Made by a program: the position numbers and the translations under genes. DNA of 64,000 nucleotides from the NCBI GenBank assembly GCA_016285345.1, contig JAEEQN010000004.1, positions 39,858 through 103,857 of the forward strand. The letters run 5' to 3'. Positions 49,626 through 62,843 of the stretch are shown here, in pieces. Position 1 is the first letter of the stretch. The number at the start of each line of letters is the position of its first letter. The notes beneath the pieces are model-generated. The model saw only the letters and a list, made by a program, of their open reading frames with translations. It was not told the origin of the DNA and ran no database searches. Origin of the DNA: Victivallales bacterium (GTDB lineage: Bacteria > Verrucomicrobiota > Lentisphaeria > Victivallales > UBA1829).

Positions 49626-50762
49626 TCAGAGGGATTCGCGGTCGGCGACCCACTGGCGCATCGCCTTTTCGGTGGCGATGTTCTTGCCGTTCATGACGGC
49701 CGCTGCGAATTTCCTGAAGTAGGCGTTGAAGACGGTGTGGAGGATGTTCAGGTTGGAGACGCGTTCCTCGAAGGCGGATTCGCGTTCCATCTCCTCGCCG
49801 GTCGGGAGCTTCACGGAGCCGAACGTGAACGCGTCGGCGTCGAACGTGAACGCCCATTTGTCGACCTCGGCGTCGCCGCCCTCGCGGGCGAAGGAGACGC
49901 GCGCCTTGCGGAGTTTCTTGCCGCTGGAAAGGGCGGCCTTCGCCTCGCCGGAGGCCAGGGGGTTGCCGCGCTTGATGACGCTTTCGCCGGAACCGGCGAG
50001 GTCGGGGTCCTTGGTCTTGCCCGGGGAATACGCGAGCGTGAGCGGACCTTCGATCGCAAGCACGAACGTGCCGAGGTCGCCGACGGAGCAGCGGCCGCCG
50101 TTCACTTCCGCCTCGTACCAGAGCCAGGTCAGGAAATCGCGTCCGGGCTGGGGTTCGTCCATGCCGGAGGCGAGATTGGTGAGCGTGAGCGGGGGCAGGT
50201 CGGTCTCGTTCTTCTTCAGGAGCGTTACCATGAGCTCGTCGACGGAGATCGGAACGGGCTCGACGTCCAGTCCGAGCGCGCGGGTGAATTCCTGCACGAA
50301 GACGTCGAACTTCGCGAGCGAGGCCGCGCCGAAATACAGCACGTTCGCGGCGGTGTCGACTACGAACGGCGTGGCGGAGATCGTGGGGACCATCTTCGGC
50401 ATCAGGGATTCGATCGCGGCTTCCTTGATCATCTTCTTTTCCTTGCGCGGGACGAAGAGGCAGTCGTTCGCCTGCATGTAGGCGAGCTCGTCGCGGCGGC
50501 AGACGGCGTTCAGCAGCTGGGATGGGACCTTGCGTTCGGTTTTGCGGAGGTTCAGGTAGGGGAATCCGCCGCACATGGAGGTGGTGTCGTCGATTTTGCT
50601 TTCGAGCAGATGGCGGCCGCTGACCCAGCCGAGCACGGGCTCGTCCTTCACGTCGTCGAGCTTTCCGGCGGAATGTTTCGCGAAGAGCTCCAGGTAATTC
50701 TCCGGCATCGGGTTGCGGAGCGGGCAGATCATGAGGGAGATGCTTCCGGTTTCAAAAGACAT
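49626..50762 (-). CDS. RdgC-like recombination-associated protein (tentative)
   Basis: FLTWLWYEAEVNGG...FVLAIEGPLTL...VIKRGNPLASGEAKAALSSGKKLRKARVSFA resembles the RdgC layout; from memory, no alignment run. Confidence 0.5.
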   Translation of the reverse strand: MSFETGSISLMICPLRNPMPENYLELFAKHSAGKLDDVKDEPVLGWVSGRHLLESKIDDTTSMCGGFPYLNLRKTERKVPSQLLNAVCRRDELAYMQANDCLFVPRKEKKMIKEAAIESLMPKMVPTISATPFVVDTAANVLYFGAASLAKFDVFVQEFTRALGLDVEPVPISVDELMVTLLKKNETDLPPLTLTNLASGMDEPQPGRDFLTWLWYEAEVNGGRCSVGDLGTFVLAIEGPLTLAYSPGKTKDPDLAGSGESVIKRGNPLASGEAKAALSSGKKLRKARVSFAREGGDAEVDKWAFTFDADAFTFGSVKLPTGEEMERESAFEERVSNLNILHTVFNAYFRKFAAAVMNGKNIATEKAMRQWVADRESL

Positions 50763-50979
50763 GATGGAATCCTTTCAATCTGATCGGCGGGCGTGGAAAG
50801 CCGCGCCGGGGTGGGTGAAAAAGGGATAATTACTGTATCACGGAATGGCATTTTTCGCAAGTCCCGGACTGTTTTTTATTCAAAAAAAGACAAGATGCGC
50901 CGTCCGGGGGATTCGTGCGATGGATGCAAAGAGGATAAACCGGAACCGAAATGGAGTACGGATCCAGATTGTTTTGACT

Positions 50980-52365
50980 TTACAGCGGTTGTTTCGCGCC
51001 GTTGTCGATCATGAACTTGCGGAGTTCGAGGTTTCCCCTGGCGAAGAAAAGCGGGGTGCGGCCGGCATTGTTCAGCTCATTGATGTTAAGTCCTTTCGCG
51101 AGGAGGTACTTGATGACATCAATGCCCCCGCCGTTCGCGGCATAGTGCATGGCGGTCCAGCCGCGAACGTCCTTGGCCGTGTAGTCCATCTTTTTGCTGA
51201 CCAGGTATTTGACTACATCCAGCTTATTATTTTTCGCGGCGTAGTGAAGTGCGGTTGCGCCAAAACCATCCCTGTCCTGTATGTCGGCGCCGTGTTCCAC
51301 AAGATATTTGACCGTGTCGAGGTTGCCGTTTTCCGCGGCGAAATGAAGCGCGGTTCTGCTGAAGATCATGTCCTGCGCCTTGATATCCGCACCGTTTTCG
51401 AGCAGGAACTGAACGGTGGCGCTGTCGCCGTTCTGCGCCGCGAAAAGAAGCGCGGTCATGCCGTCCACATTGGCCGCGTCGGTGAGGTCCTTGGGGAGGA
51501 GCTCAAGAGGAATATTGTAAATGTCTTCAAGAAACTCATCTTCCCTCTTTTTAGCAGATGAAGATTCTGAATCGTTGACGGCATCCGCATAACGTTCACC
51601 GTCGTCATCATCGTCCTCGTCATCATACTCGCTCTCTTCCTCCTCGTCATCCTGAAGTAATTCCGGAGTTTTCAGTCCAAGAGCTTTTTTCAGTCCCATG
51701 ATGCGATCTTCGTCGGTTTCGAAATAAAGCTTGTCCTGGCGGAGGCGCTGGTCTCTGAGGCTTTCGACGAGCGCCCAGTTGATGGCTTTGATGCTGGCTC
51801 CGTGTTCAAAAAGGAACTTGACTTCTTCCACGCCGGAATACTTCGCGGCGAAATGGAGAGGCGTATCTTTCTTTTTCGTAAGCGTGTTCGGATTGCTGCC
51901 GAGGTTGAGCAGGGATTCCAGAATTTTTTCGTTTCCGCTCATGGCGGCGTAATGGATGGCGGTACGGCCTTCCTTGTCGGGAAGGTTGACTTCCGCGCCG
52001 CGTTTAATGATTTCCTCGGCAATCTTTTGCTTTCCGTCCCGGCAAACGGCATGCAGGAGAGTCATGCCGTCCTGCTGCTTGATACCGTAGTCAGCGTTAT
52101 GGTCGAAAAGCCAGACAGCTTCTTCGAAGAACCCGTTTGTGGCGAGATACCATGTGAAAGCATCAGGGCAGAACGTGCAGTCGACTTTCCCATCGGATTC
52201 CTTTTCCGCGGCCATAACGGCACGAAGTTCCGCAATTTCCTGTTCGCCGAACGTATTGTGTTTTGCGAGGTTGTCGAATTTGTTCTGCGGGGTCAGTTGC
52301 GGCGTATCCGCGAGAAGAATTGACGCCGTAAACAGGATGCAAACCGAAAAGAAAGCTTTCAACAT
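50980..52365 (-). CDS. Exported ankyrin-repeat protein with internal acidic insert
   Basis: Signal peptide MLKAFFSVCILFTASILLA; multiple GxTALHxAA repeats; DDEEEESEYDDEDDDDDGERYAD insert. Confidence 0.9.
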   Translation of the reverse strand: MLKAFFSVCILFTASILLADTPQLTPQNKFDNLAKHNTFGEQEIAELRAVMAAEKESDGKVDCTFCPDAFTWYLATNGFFEEAVWLFDHNADYGIKQQDGMTLLHAVCRDGKQKIAEEIIKRGAEVNLPDKEGRTAIHYAAMSGNEKILESLLNLGSNPNTLTKKKDTPLHFAAKYSGVEEVKFLFEHGASIKAINWALVESLRDQRLRQDKLYFETDEDRIMGLKKALGLKTPELLQDDEEEESEYDDEDDDDDGERYADAVNDSESSSAKKREDEFLEDIYNIPLELLPKDLTDAANVDGMTALLFAAQNGDSATVQFLLENGADIKAQDMIFSRTALHFAAENGNLDTVKYLVEHGADIQDRDGFGATALHYAAKNNKLDVVKYLVSKKMDYTAKDVRGWTAMHYAANGGGIDVIKYLLAKGLNINELNNAGRTPLFFARGNLELRKFMIDNGAKQPL

Positions 52366-52581
52366 ATTCAACACTCCAGTGTGATTTCGGGAAAGAGTCA
52401 TAATATATTATACATCGTATAGGAAAAAAATCAAGCGCGAATCGGAAACTTCTATTGCTTCAAGGGAAAAAACTGTGTATTTTGCGGCAGACGGGAGCCG
52501 GCAGGGGGGAACATAAGCGCGAGTCAGGATGGCGGTCCGGCGAATATTCGTCAATTTCCCCGACTTTTGCGGGCGATGAAC

Positions 52582-52609
52582 TTGACTTTTCGTATTTTGG
52601 CATTAAATT
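52582..52609 (+). promoter_or_regulatory. Predicted promoter of the PpiD-like gene
   Basis: TTGACT-16 nt-TAAATT. Confidence 0.5.
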
Positions 52610-52664
52610 AATGTTTTGTATTTTCATCTGAAACACTTTTGCACCAATAGAGGTCACGCAATCC

Positions 52665-54317
52665 ATGATCATTCAGAAAATGAACAACGTGCTGGTGAAG
52701 CACGGAAAAGTCACTTTTGCCATTTTTACCGCCGTCATCATCGTCTCGTTCGTGTGGTTCTTCACGCCGGGCGTGGACGGATCGCTGCTTTTCGGCGGGA
52801 ACGCCGGCATGGGCTCCCAGTACGGAGCCGTGCTCGGAAAGAAGGTCACCTACGGCGATGTGAGCAACGCCCGCCAGGTCGTTTCGATGGTCCGCGCCGC
52901 CACCTACGGCCTGTCCCCGAATCGCGTGCAGTCCCCGGACGAGGACGCCTCGTTTCAGGCCGCGCTGCTGATCAAGGCCGCAGACGTCCTGAACGTCCAG
53001 GCCAGCGACAAGGAAGTCGCCGACCTGATCCAGAGCCTGCCGGCGTTCATGAACGAGGACGGCAAGTTCTCGCAGGAACGCTACCTCAAATACAAAAACG
53101 ACTATCTGGCTCCCTCGGGACTCGGGTTCGCCGACCTCGAAGAAGCGGTCCGCACCATGATCCGTATGCAGAAGGTCCCGATGCTGACGTCCACCAACGT
53201 GATCGTGACGGACGACGAGGCGAAAACGGGGATCGAAAACCTGCTTCAGAAGATCACGTACCATATGGTCACGTTCGACCACGAGGCGTTCGAGGACCAG
53301 GTGAAGCTTGAAGATGCCGAGATCAAGGATTTCTACGCGGCCAATCCGAACCTTTTCCTGAGCGAACCGGAATCGGACGGCCTGCTCGCGTTCGTCGCCT
53401 ACACGGTGAAGAAGAACGAGCTCACGGACGACCAGATCAAGGATTACTATGAGGCTAACAAGGCCATCTTCACCAAGGCCGATGGCACGGAACAGGCTTT
53501 CGACGATGTGAAGGACGATATCCGCAAGGAGCTCGAGACCGTGGTCGAACGCGATGCGGCGGAAGAAGCCGGACGTGCATTCAATAAGTCGTTCCGCGAG
53601 GCCATCCGCGCGGACAAGGAAGCCTTCCAGGCCGATCCGCAGAAACTCTTCCGCGAAGAGGCGGAAAAGGCCGGATTGATAATCTCCGAGGTCAAGAACC
53701 TCACCGCCCAGACGGCGACCGACGAAGACCTCCATATCGACAGCAACCTTATCCACGCCGTCACGGAGCTGAAGAACGTTGGTTCCTACACCAATCTCCA
53801 GTTCGGCGAACATGGCGTGTCCATGTTCCTGATGACCGCCCGCCGTCCGGCCGTGGTCCAGCCGTTCGAAGATGTGAAGGAAGTCGCGCAGAAACGCCTT
53901 CTCGCCCAGCGTGAATACGCTTTGGCGGACGAAGCGGCCTCCCAGCTCGCGCTGAAGGCTCTGGATCTGAAGAACGCACCTGCCGAGATCGAAGAGCTTG
54001 TGAAGACTCTGAAGGGCACCTGGCATGCCGAGGTCACGCGGACCCGTTTCGAGATCGAGGGCAATCCCTATCTGCCGTGCACGAACGAGATCCTCACCAC
54101 CGACGTCGGCAAGCTTTCTTCCCCGGATAAGTCGTTCGGCGATCCCGCGTTCATCTTCGTGACCGCGCACATGCCCGCCACGGCGGAAGAGATCGCGGAA
54201 AAGAAAGAGACGCTCGCTCTCGAGCTGAAATACCGCAAGCAGGAAGTCGTGAGCCGCGGTCTTCAGGGCTGGGTCATCGAATCCGCCACGGTCGTCAACC
54301 GCCGGACACAGGAATAA
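52665..54317 (+). CDS. PpiD/SurA-like membrane-anchored peptidyl-prolyl isomerase or chaperone
   Basis: IIQKMNNVLVKHGKVTFAIFTAVIIVSFVWFF anchor; SurA_N-like region; C-terminal VSRGLQGWVIES. Confidence 0.75.
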   Translation: MIIQKMNNVLVKHGKVTFAIFTAVIIVSFVWFFTPGVDGSLLFGGNAGMGSQYGAVLGKKVTYGDVSNARQVVSMVRAATYGLSPNRVQSPDEDASFQAALLIKAADVLNVQASDKEVADLIQSLPAFMNEDGKFSQERYLKYKNDYLAPSGLGFADLEEAVRTMIRMQKVPMLTSTNVIVTDDEAKTGIENLLQKITYHMVTFDHEAFEDQVKLEDAEIKDFYAANPNLFLSEPESDGLLAFVAYTVKKNELTDDQIKDYYEANKAIFTKADGTEQAFDDVKDDIRKELETVVERDAAEEAGRAFNKSFREAIRADKEAFQADPQKLFREEAEKAGLIISEVKNLTAQTATDEDLHIDSNLIHAVTELKNVGSYTNLQFGEHGVSMFLMTARRPAVVQPFEDVKEVAQKRLLAQREYALADEAASQLALKALDLKNAPAEIEELVKTLKGTWHAEVTRTRFEIEGNPYLPCTNEILTTDVGKLSSPDKSFGDPAFIFVTAHMPATAEEIAEKKETLALELKYRKQEVVSRGLQGWVIESATVVNRRTQE

Positions 54318-54360
54318 TCCAGCTTCGTTTTTCCGCGGAAGCAAAGGAGACACGGATCCC

Positions 54361-54852
54361 ATGAAAGACATGCGAATCGGAATCGGCTACGACGTTCACC
54401 GTATGGCGCCGGAACGCGATTTGATGCTCTGCACCTGCCATATCCCGAACGAAACCGGACTCGACGGCCACAGCGACGCCGACGTCCCGGTCCACGCCCT
54501 GATCGATGCCATGCTCGGCGCGCTCGCCCTCGGCGACATCGGGCAGCACTTCCCGGACGACGATCCGCAGTATCTCGGAGCATCCGGCGAATCCCTGCTC
54601 AGAAAGACGCTCGCCCTGCCTGAATTCCAGGTGTGGCGGATCGGTAATGCCGACATCACGATCATCGCGCAGAAACCGAAGCTCGCCCCGTACGTCCCGA
54701 AGATGCGCGAGGCTCTCGCCGCGGTCCTCGGCATCGCCGTAGACCATGTCTCCATCAAGGCGAAAACCGCCGAGGGACTGGATTCCGTCGGGCACTGCCA
54801 GGCGATCGAGGCGCACGCCGCCGTGATCCTCTTCCCGAAGGAAGAAAACTGA
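54361..54852 (+). CDS. ispF: 2-C-methyl-D-erythritol 2,4-cyclodiphosphate synthase
   Basis: RIGIGYDVHRMAPE, GLDGHSDADVPVHALIDAMLGALALGDIGQHFPDDDP, KAKTAEGLDSVG. Confidence 0.96.
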   Translation: MKDMRIGIGYDVHRMAPERDLMLCTCHIPNETGLDGHSDADVPVHALIDAMLGALALGDIGQHFPDDDPQYLGASGESLLRKTLALPEFQVWRIGNADITIIAQKPKLAPYVPKMREALAAVLGIAVDHVSIKAKTAEGLDSVGHCQAIEAHAAVILFPKEEN

Positions 54853-54872
54853 TTTAGGAAAGGGCCGCCGTT

Positions 54873-56141
54873 ATGCTTGAAGGATTGGCCGGAAACAAAC
54901 TGAAGACGCTGGCGACGGCGTGTCTTGACGTGATCCGTCTAGCCTGGCAGGACCTTGAAGAAAAGGGCCTGCCCGCGGACAAGTTCCTTGCCGAATTTTT
55001 CCGCGCCAACCACAAATACGGCTCGCGCGACAGGCACGCCATCACAAGCAGCGTTTTCGCGTTCTTCCGCTGGAAGGGCTGCCTCGAAAAGCTTTTTGAT
55101 ATTGACAGGGAGAACATCCCCGGTCCCGCGCTCTCCGCGGCGCTCGCCGCCGACGATCCGTCCTGCCCCGTGTTCCCGTTCTGGTGCGACGTCGCGCCGG
55201 ACGTGCTGGCCGCGATGAAGGATCCCTTCGAACGCCTCCGCACGGTCACGAATACCGACATCGATATGGACGTGTACGACCTGGTTCCCGAGTGGATGCC
55301 GGATGAAGTGCCGGAGTCAAGCCGTCAGGCGTGGCTCGACGGCCTCACGTCCCATTCCCCGCTGTGGCTCCGGGCGCAGAATATTACTGCGACCGAACTT
55401 ATCCGCCGTCTTGCGTCTCAGGATATTCAGGCGGAACGCGGCTCCGAGGTCCTCGTGGACGCCGTGCGCGTGAAAACGCCGCATGCGCATCCGGACCAGG
55501 TGAAAGGCCTGATCGGCAATTTCGAGGTGCAGGATTATTCGTCCCAGTGCATCGTCTGGCCCGCCGATCCCATGCCGAAGGAAAAATGGTGGGACTGCTG
55601 CTGCGGCGCGGGCGGCAAGACGCTCCAGCTCGCGGCGATCGGCGGAAAAAAAGCTCAGATTTACGCCTCGGACATTCGTCAGGACGTGCTCGCTCAGTTG
55701 AAAAAACGCATGCTCGCGGCGAAATTCAAAAACATCATCATCACGACTCCGCTCGGCGGCGCGCTCGGCGAATACGACGGCGTGCTGGTCGATGCGCCGT
55801 GTTCCGCCTCGGGACGCTGGCGCCGCAACCCCGAAATGCGCTGGATTTTCAAGCAGGAAGATATTCAGAAGCTGACCAAGACGCAGTTCGCGATCCTGGA
55901 CAAGGCGGCGAATGCCGTCAAGCCCGGCGGCAAGCTCGTCTACGGCACCTGCTCCGTCTTCGACGCCGAGAACATGGGGCTGGTGAAACGTTTCCTTCAG
56001 GCGCGCCCCGATTTCAAGCTCAAACCGTTTAAGAATCCGCACGACGGCTCCCGGACCGACGGCACGCTCACGACTCTGCCCTGCCACGCCGACTGCGACT
56101 GCTCCTTCACCGCGCTCTTTGTCCGCAACGGTGGCAAATGA
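54873..56141 (+). CDS. RsmB/NOP2-Sun-family RNA m5C methyltransferase
   Basis: WDCCCGAGGKTLQLA, VLVDAPCSASGRWRRNPEMRW, LVYGTCSVFDAEN. Confidence 0.93.
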   Translation: MLEGLAGNKLKTLATACLDVIRLAWQDLEEKGLPADKFLAEFFRANHKYGSRDRHAITSSVFAFFRWKGCLEKLFDIDRENIPGPALSAALAADDPSCPVFPFWCDVAPDVLAAMKDPFERLRTVTNTDIDMDVYDLVPEWMPDEVPESSRQAWLDGLTSHSPLWLRAQNITATELIRRLASQDIQAERGSEVLVDAVRVKTPHAHPDQVKGLIGNFEVQDYSSQCIVWPADPMPKEKWWDCCCGAGGKTLQLAAIGGKKAQIYASDIRQDVLAQLKKRMLAAKFKNIIITTPLGGALGEYDGVLVDAPCSASGRWRRNPEMRWIFKQEDIQKLTKTQFAILDKAANAVKPGGKLVYGTCSVFDAENMGLVKRFLQARPDFKLKPFKNPHDGSRTDGTLTTLPCHADCDCSFTALFVRNGGK

Positions 56142-56815
56142 GCTCGGCTCCGCTGAACGGCCCGACTGCGCCGGACGCGCACGCGCACGGCGTTCCCGGT
56201 GAAAACAACGGTGTGTTCCGTCTGTGGAACATCGGCGATCCTTCATGCTCTGTTCCTGAAAACCTTTTTTTTTCCGCCGGAATCCATCCGTGGGACGCTG
56301 GAAAGTATGAGCTTGCCTCGTTTGCTCCGCTCTTCGATTCGCCGCGCTGTCTGGCAATCGGCGAATGCGGCCTGGACCGCACCTCGGATGCCGCTCTGCC
56401 GCTCCAGATGAAGGTGTTTGAGGCGCAGATCGCGGAATCCGACCGGCGCGGCAAGCCGCTGATGATTCACTGCGTGCGGTGTTTCCCCGAACTCCTCCGC
56501 CTCAAATCCGCATTATCCGACGATGCGCCAGCCTGGGTGATCCACGGATTCCGCGGGACGAAACGCAAGGCGTTCGACCTGCTGGACGCGGGCTGTGTGC
56601 TGTCGTTCGGCGCGGGCCTGCTCCGCGACGCCGGAAACATGGAGTATTTCGCGGAGATCCCGCTCGACCGCATCCTGATCGAGACGGATGAATCGCCGGA
56701 GCTTTTCGACCGGATTCTGGCCGAGGCTGCCGCCATGCATCTGCTTTCTCCGTCCGAATTCGCCGCAATTGTTCGCACCAACTTCAAAAGGATATTCCGC
56801 CATGACCCCGTCTGA
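56138..56815 (+). CDS. TatD-family metal-dependent hydrolase
   Basis: DAHAH, AGIHPWD, IGECGLDR, LMIHCVR, ILIETDESPE. Confidence 0.9.
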   Translation: MSSAPLNGPTAPDAHAHGVPGENNGVFRLWNIGDPSCSVPENLFFSAGIHPWDAGKYELASFAPLFDSPRCLAIGECGLDRTSDAALPLQMKVFEAQIAESDRRGKPLMIHCVRCFPELLRLKSALSDDAPAWVIHGFRGTKRKAFDLLDAGCVLSFGAGLLRDAGNMEYFAEIPLDRILIETDESPELFDRILAEAAAMHLLSPSEFAAIVRTNFKRIFRHDPV

Positions 56816-57527
56816 ACTTGATCCCGCCCCGGAATGGCTTGGGCGCATGCTCGCGCTCGAAGACGTTGCGACCGTCGAAAAGATACGGCGTTCGCAGGTG
56901 CTTTGCGTCGGCTTGGGCGGGGTAGGGGGGCTCGCGACTGAACTCGTCGCGCGGCTGGGCGTCGGCGCGATGACGATCGTGGACGGCGACGTGGTGGAGG
57001 CGACCAACATCAACCGTCAGATCCCCGCGCTCACGAGCACGGTCGGGCAGTCGAAGGCCGTTGTGATGGCCGACCGTCTCATGGATATCGATCCCAAGCT
57101 CAAATTGACCGTGATGGAGCGGTTCCTTTCGCCGGAAGACATGCCCGGCGTGCTCAATACCGGACGTTATACCTGCGTGCTGGACGCCATCGACTCCGTG
57201 CCGTCGAAGATCGCACTCCTCGCCGAGTGCGTCCGGCGCAGCATCCCCGTGGTCAGCGCCATGGGCGCGGGACTCCGTACCGATCCCGGCGCGATCCGCT
57301 GCGGCGACATCTCGGAAACGAGCGTGTGTCCGCTCGCGAAACTCGTCCGGAAGGGCCTCCGCGACCTCGGATTCGAGCACGGCGTGACGGCGGTTTATTC
57401 CACGGAGACGCCCCGCAAACCGAAGCTCGACGAGGCGGGGCATCCGCTGATCGGGACTGTTTCGTTCATGCCCGCGGCGTTCGCCGTGCAGTGCGCGGCG
57501 GCGGTGTACCGGATCCTTTCCAAATAA
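56802..57527 (+). CDS. tcdA: tRNA threonylcarbamoyladenosine dehydratase / ThiF-E1 family (TcdA-like)
   Basis: VLCVGLGGVGGLATELVARLGVGAMTIVDGDVVEATNINRQIPAL, VLDAIDSVPSKIALL, SAMGAGLRTDP. Confidence 0.9.
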   Translation: MTPSELDPAPEWLGRMLALEDVATVEKIRRSQVLCVGLGGVGGLATELVARLGVGAMTIVDGDVVEATNINRQIPALTSTVGQSKAVVMADRLMDIDPKLKLTVMERFLSPEDMPGVLNTGRYTCVLDAIDSVPSKIALLAECVRRSIPVVSAMGAGLRTDPGAIRCGDISETSVCPLAKLVRKGLRDLGFEHGVTAVYSTETPRKPKLDEAGHPLIGTVSFMPAAFAVQCAAAVYRILSK

Positions 57528-57623
57528 CACGTTTTTCCAGCGTCATTCTCCGTTAAGAATCTTTTTTTCGTGCGTGGAACGCGGAATCGCGCGAAAAATA
57601 TAGAAAAATGGCGGAAAACGGGA

Positions 57624-57651
57624 TTGATTTTTCCGGAAACACTGCTATGTT
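57624..57651 (+). promoter_or_regulatory. Predicted promoter of the GH2 gene
   Basis: TTGATT-16 nt-TATGTT, TGC extended -10. Confidence 0.55.
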
Positions 57652-57699
57652 TCAGGTAGGAAATTGTTTGAATTCACTCAACAACTTCATCAACCATAA

Positions 57700-61014
<3,315 letters not shown>

Positions 61015-61026
61015 GGCCTGAAGGTA

Positions 61027-61080
61027 TTTCCCGAAAACAGGGAAACATGGCCCGGTACACGGAAAAACCGTGTGCCGGGC
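61027..61080. terminator. Two adjacent hairpins downstream of GH2 gene
   Basis: TTTCCC-gaaaaca-GGGAAA and GCCCGGTACACGG-aaaaa-CCGTGTGCCGGGC; no long U-tract. Confidence 0.5.
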
Positions 61081-61205
61081 TTGCGCTGAGGTAAAGCGCG
61101 ACCTGCACCGCTGACGTTGCAACACATACTAACAGGAACAAGCTAAGGGGAGCGATTCCGCGGCATGCCGCTTTGCTCCCCCCAAAAAACACAAATGGAG
61201 AGAAT

Positions 61206-62120
61206 ATGTCTGAACACATGGAAGTCTTTATAGACGGCTTAAATCAGCTTCACTTCACAGGCGGTCTGGTGCGTCTGGATTTTATGTCGCTTCATCCTGA
61301 AGATGAAGGAACACCTTCGGAAAAAAAGACAAACCTGCGGGTGATTATGAATGCCCGGCAAACGGTTCAGCTGCGGGATTCGTTGAATACTTTTATTCAA
61401 AGATTGCAGGAGGCCAATGTGTTCCAGAATCAGGCGGCGGGCAATCGTGACGTCGGCCGGCGGAATGCCCGCAATGGCCGGTCATTGGAGGAGCGTTACA
61501 ATCCGGGAGTTTTTTCCGTTTCCAATATTGATGATGCAAAACGCATTATTCTGACAGACGAGGGGCGAGACGGTTCCGAGGATCGTTGGCGCAAAGAAAC
61601 CCCGGCACTGATTTCGCTTTTGAAAAATGAATGGAGACTGGGCGAGGGAACGACTGTGGTGGATTACGGATGCGGCATCGGGCGAATATCGAAAGAGCTA
61701 TGCAGGATGGGATGTCGGGTCGTCGGCGTCGATATATCGCCGGAAATGCGCAACCTGGCGGTCCAATATGTGAATGACGAGCGTTTTTCCGTAGTCACGC
61801 CCGAGGCTTTTGTCAATATGGTCAATCATGGGTTCTCCTGTGACTATGCATGCACGATTTGGGTTTTGCAGCATTGTTTGAAACCCACGGAGGACTTGGG
61901 ACATATAAAAAGAGCGCTGAAAAATGGCGGCGGACTGTTTGTGGTAAACAACAAATTCTCCAGGGCTGTCCCTGTGATCGACGGCGTATGGCAAAACGAC
62001 AACATAGACATATGGCGGATGTGCCGTGATAATCTGAGGGAAGTGCGTCTTCTGGATTTCCCCGATGGGATTGGCGTGGATGCCAGGTTTTATCAATGTG
62101 GTTTTTATCAGAAAAACTAA
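61206..62120 (+). CDS. Class I SAM-dependent methyltransferase with unrecognised N-terminal domain
   Basis: VVDYGCGIGRISKELCRMGCRVVGVDISPEMRNLA; ggagag RBS upstream of ATG 61206. Confidence 0.85.
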   Translation: MSEHMEVFIDGLNQLHFTGGLVRLDFMSLHPEDEGTPSEKKTNLRVIMNARQTVQLRDSLNTFIQRLQEANVFQNQAAGNRDVGRRNARNGRSLEERYNPGVFSVSNIDDAKRIILTDEGRDGSEDRWRKETPALISLLKNEWRLGEGTTVVDYGCGIGRISKELCRMGCRVVGVDISPEMRNLAVQYVNDERFSVVTPEAFVNMVNHGFSCDYACTIWVLQHCLKPTEDLGHIKRALKNGGGLFVVNNKFSRAVPVIDGVWQNDNIDIWRMCRDNLREVRLLDFPDGIGVDARFYQCGFYQKN

Positions 62121-62147
62121 TAATCCTAATACGAAGAAAACAAAAAT

Positions 62148-62191
62148 TGTCCTCCGCAATCGTGTTCGGTTGCGGAGGACATTGTCTTTTC
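62148..62191 (+). terminator. Rho-independent terminator after the methyltransferase gene
   Basis: TGTCCTCCGCAA-tcgtgttcgg-TTGCGGAGGACA, then ttgtctttt. Confidence 0.85.
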
Positions 62192-62237
62192 AGGAGAGAT
62201 GCGTCTGCGTTCGCTTTGCCGACGGGGCTGTTTGCGT

Positions 62238-62843
62238 TCAGTGGAGCTGCGTCGGGAGGACGTGTTTCTCGCGCGGGGTGAACCATATCTCGAACTGTTC
62301 CACCTCGGCGGGGTCGATCTGGTACGGATCGCTCTCCTGATAACGTCCGGCGAGGTCGGCGTCCGGGTCGAACCGGAGCAGCTGGAGCACGTCATAGAAA
62401 TTGCCGTCGCACGCCGCGATGCCCGCGTCCTGACCGGGCGTGAACCCGAACCGTCCGTAATAGGCGGGATCGCCGAAGATCACGATGCCGGGGTGTCCGG
62501 CGGCCTTCACGAGCGGGATCGTGTGGCGGATCAGGGCGGAGCCGATGCCGCGTTTCTGAATCGCGGGCGCGACGCCGACCGGGCCGAGCGTCGGGATCGG
62601 GATGCGCGAGCCGTCCGGTTTCTCAATGGCGCATAATGCGTACCAGATGCCGCCGACGGGCTGTTCGTCCAGCACGGCGATGAAGCTGAATTCCGGCAGA
62701 TACGACGGGTCCTGGCTGAGCTTGTGGATCAGGAGGTGTTCGCTCGCGCCGGGGCGGTAGACGTCCCAGAACGCGTCGCGGATCAGGTTCTCCATGGCGG
62801 GATGGTCGGCGGGCTCTTCGGGACGGATGATGAGATTTGTCAT
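62238..62843 (-). CDS. GNAT-family N-acetyltransferase
   Basis: MTNLIIRPEEPADHPAMENLIRDAF, LGPVGVAPAIQKRGIGSALIRHTIPLVKAAGHPGIVIFGDPAYYGRFGF. Confidence 0.93.
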   Translation of the reverse strand: MTNLIIRPEEPADHPAMENLIRDAFWDVYRPGASEHLLIHKLSQDPSYLPEFSFIAVLDEQPVGGIWYALCAIEKPDGSRIPIPTLGPVGVAPAIQKRGIGSALIRHTIPLVKAAGHPGIVIFGDPAYYGRFGFTPGQDAGIAACDGNFYDVLQLLRFDPDADLAGRYQESDPYQIDPAEVEQFEIWFTPREKHVLPTQLH

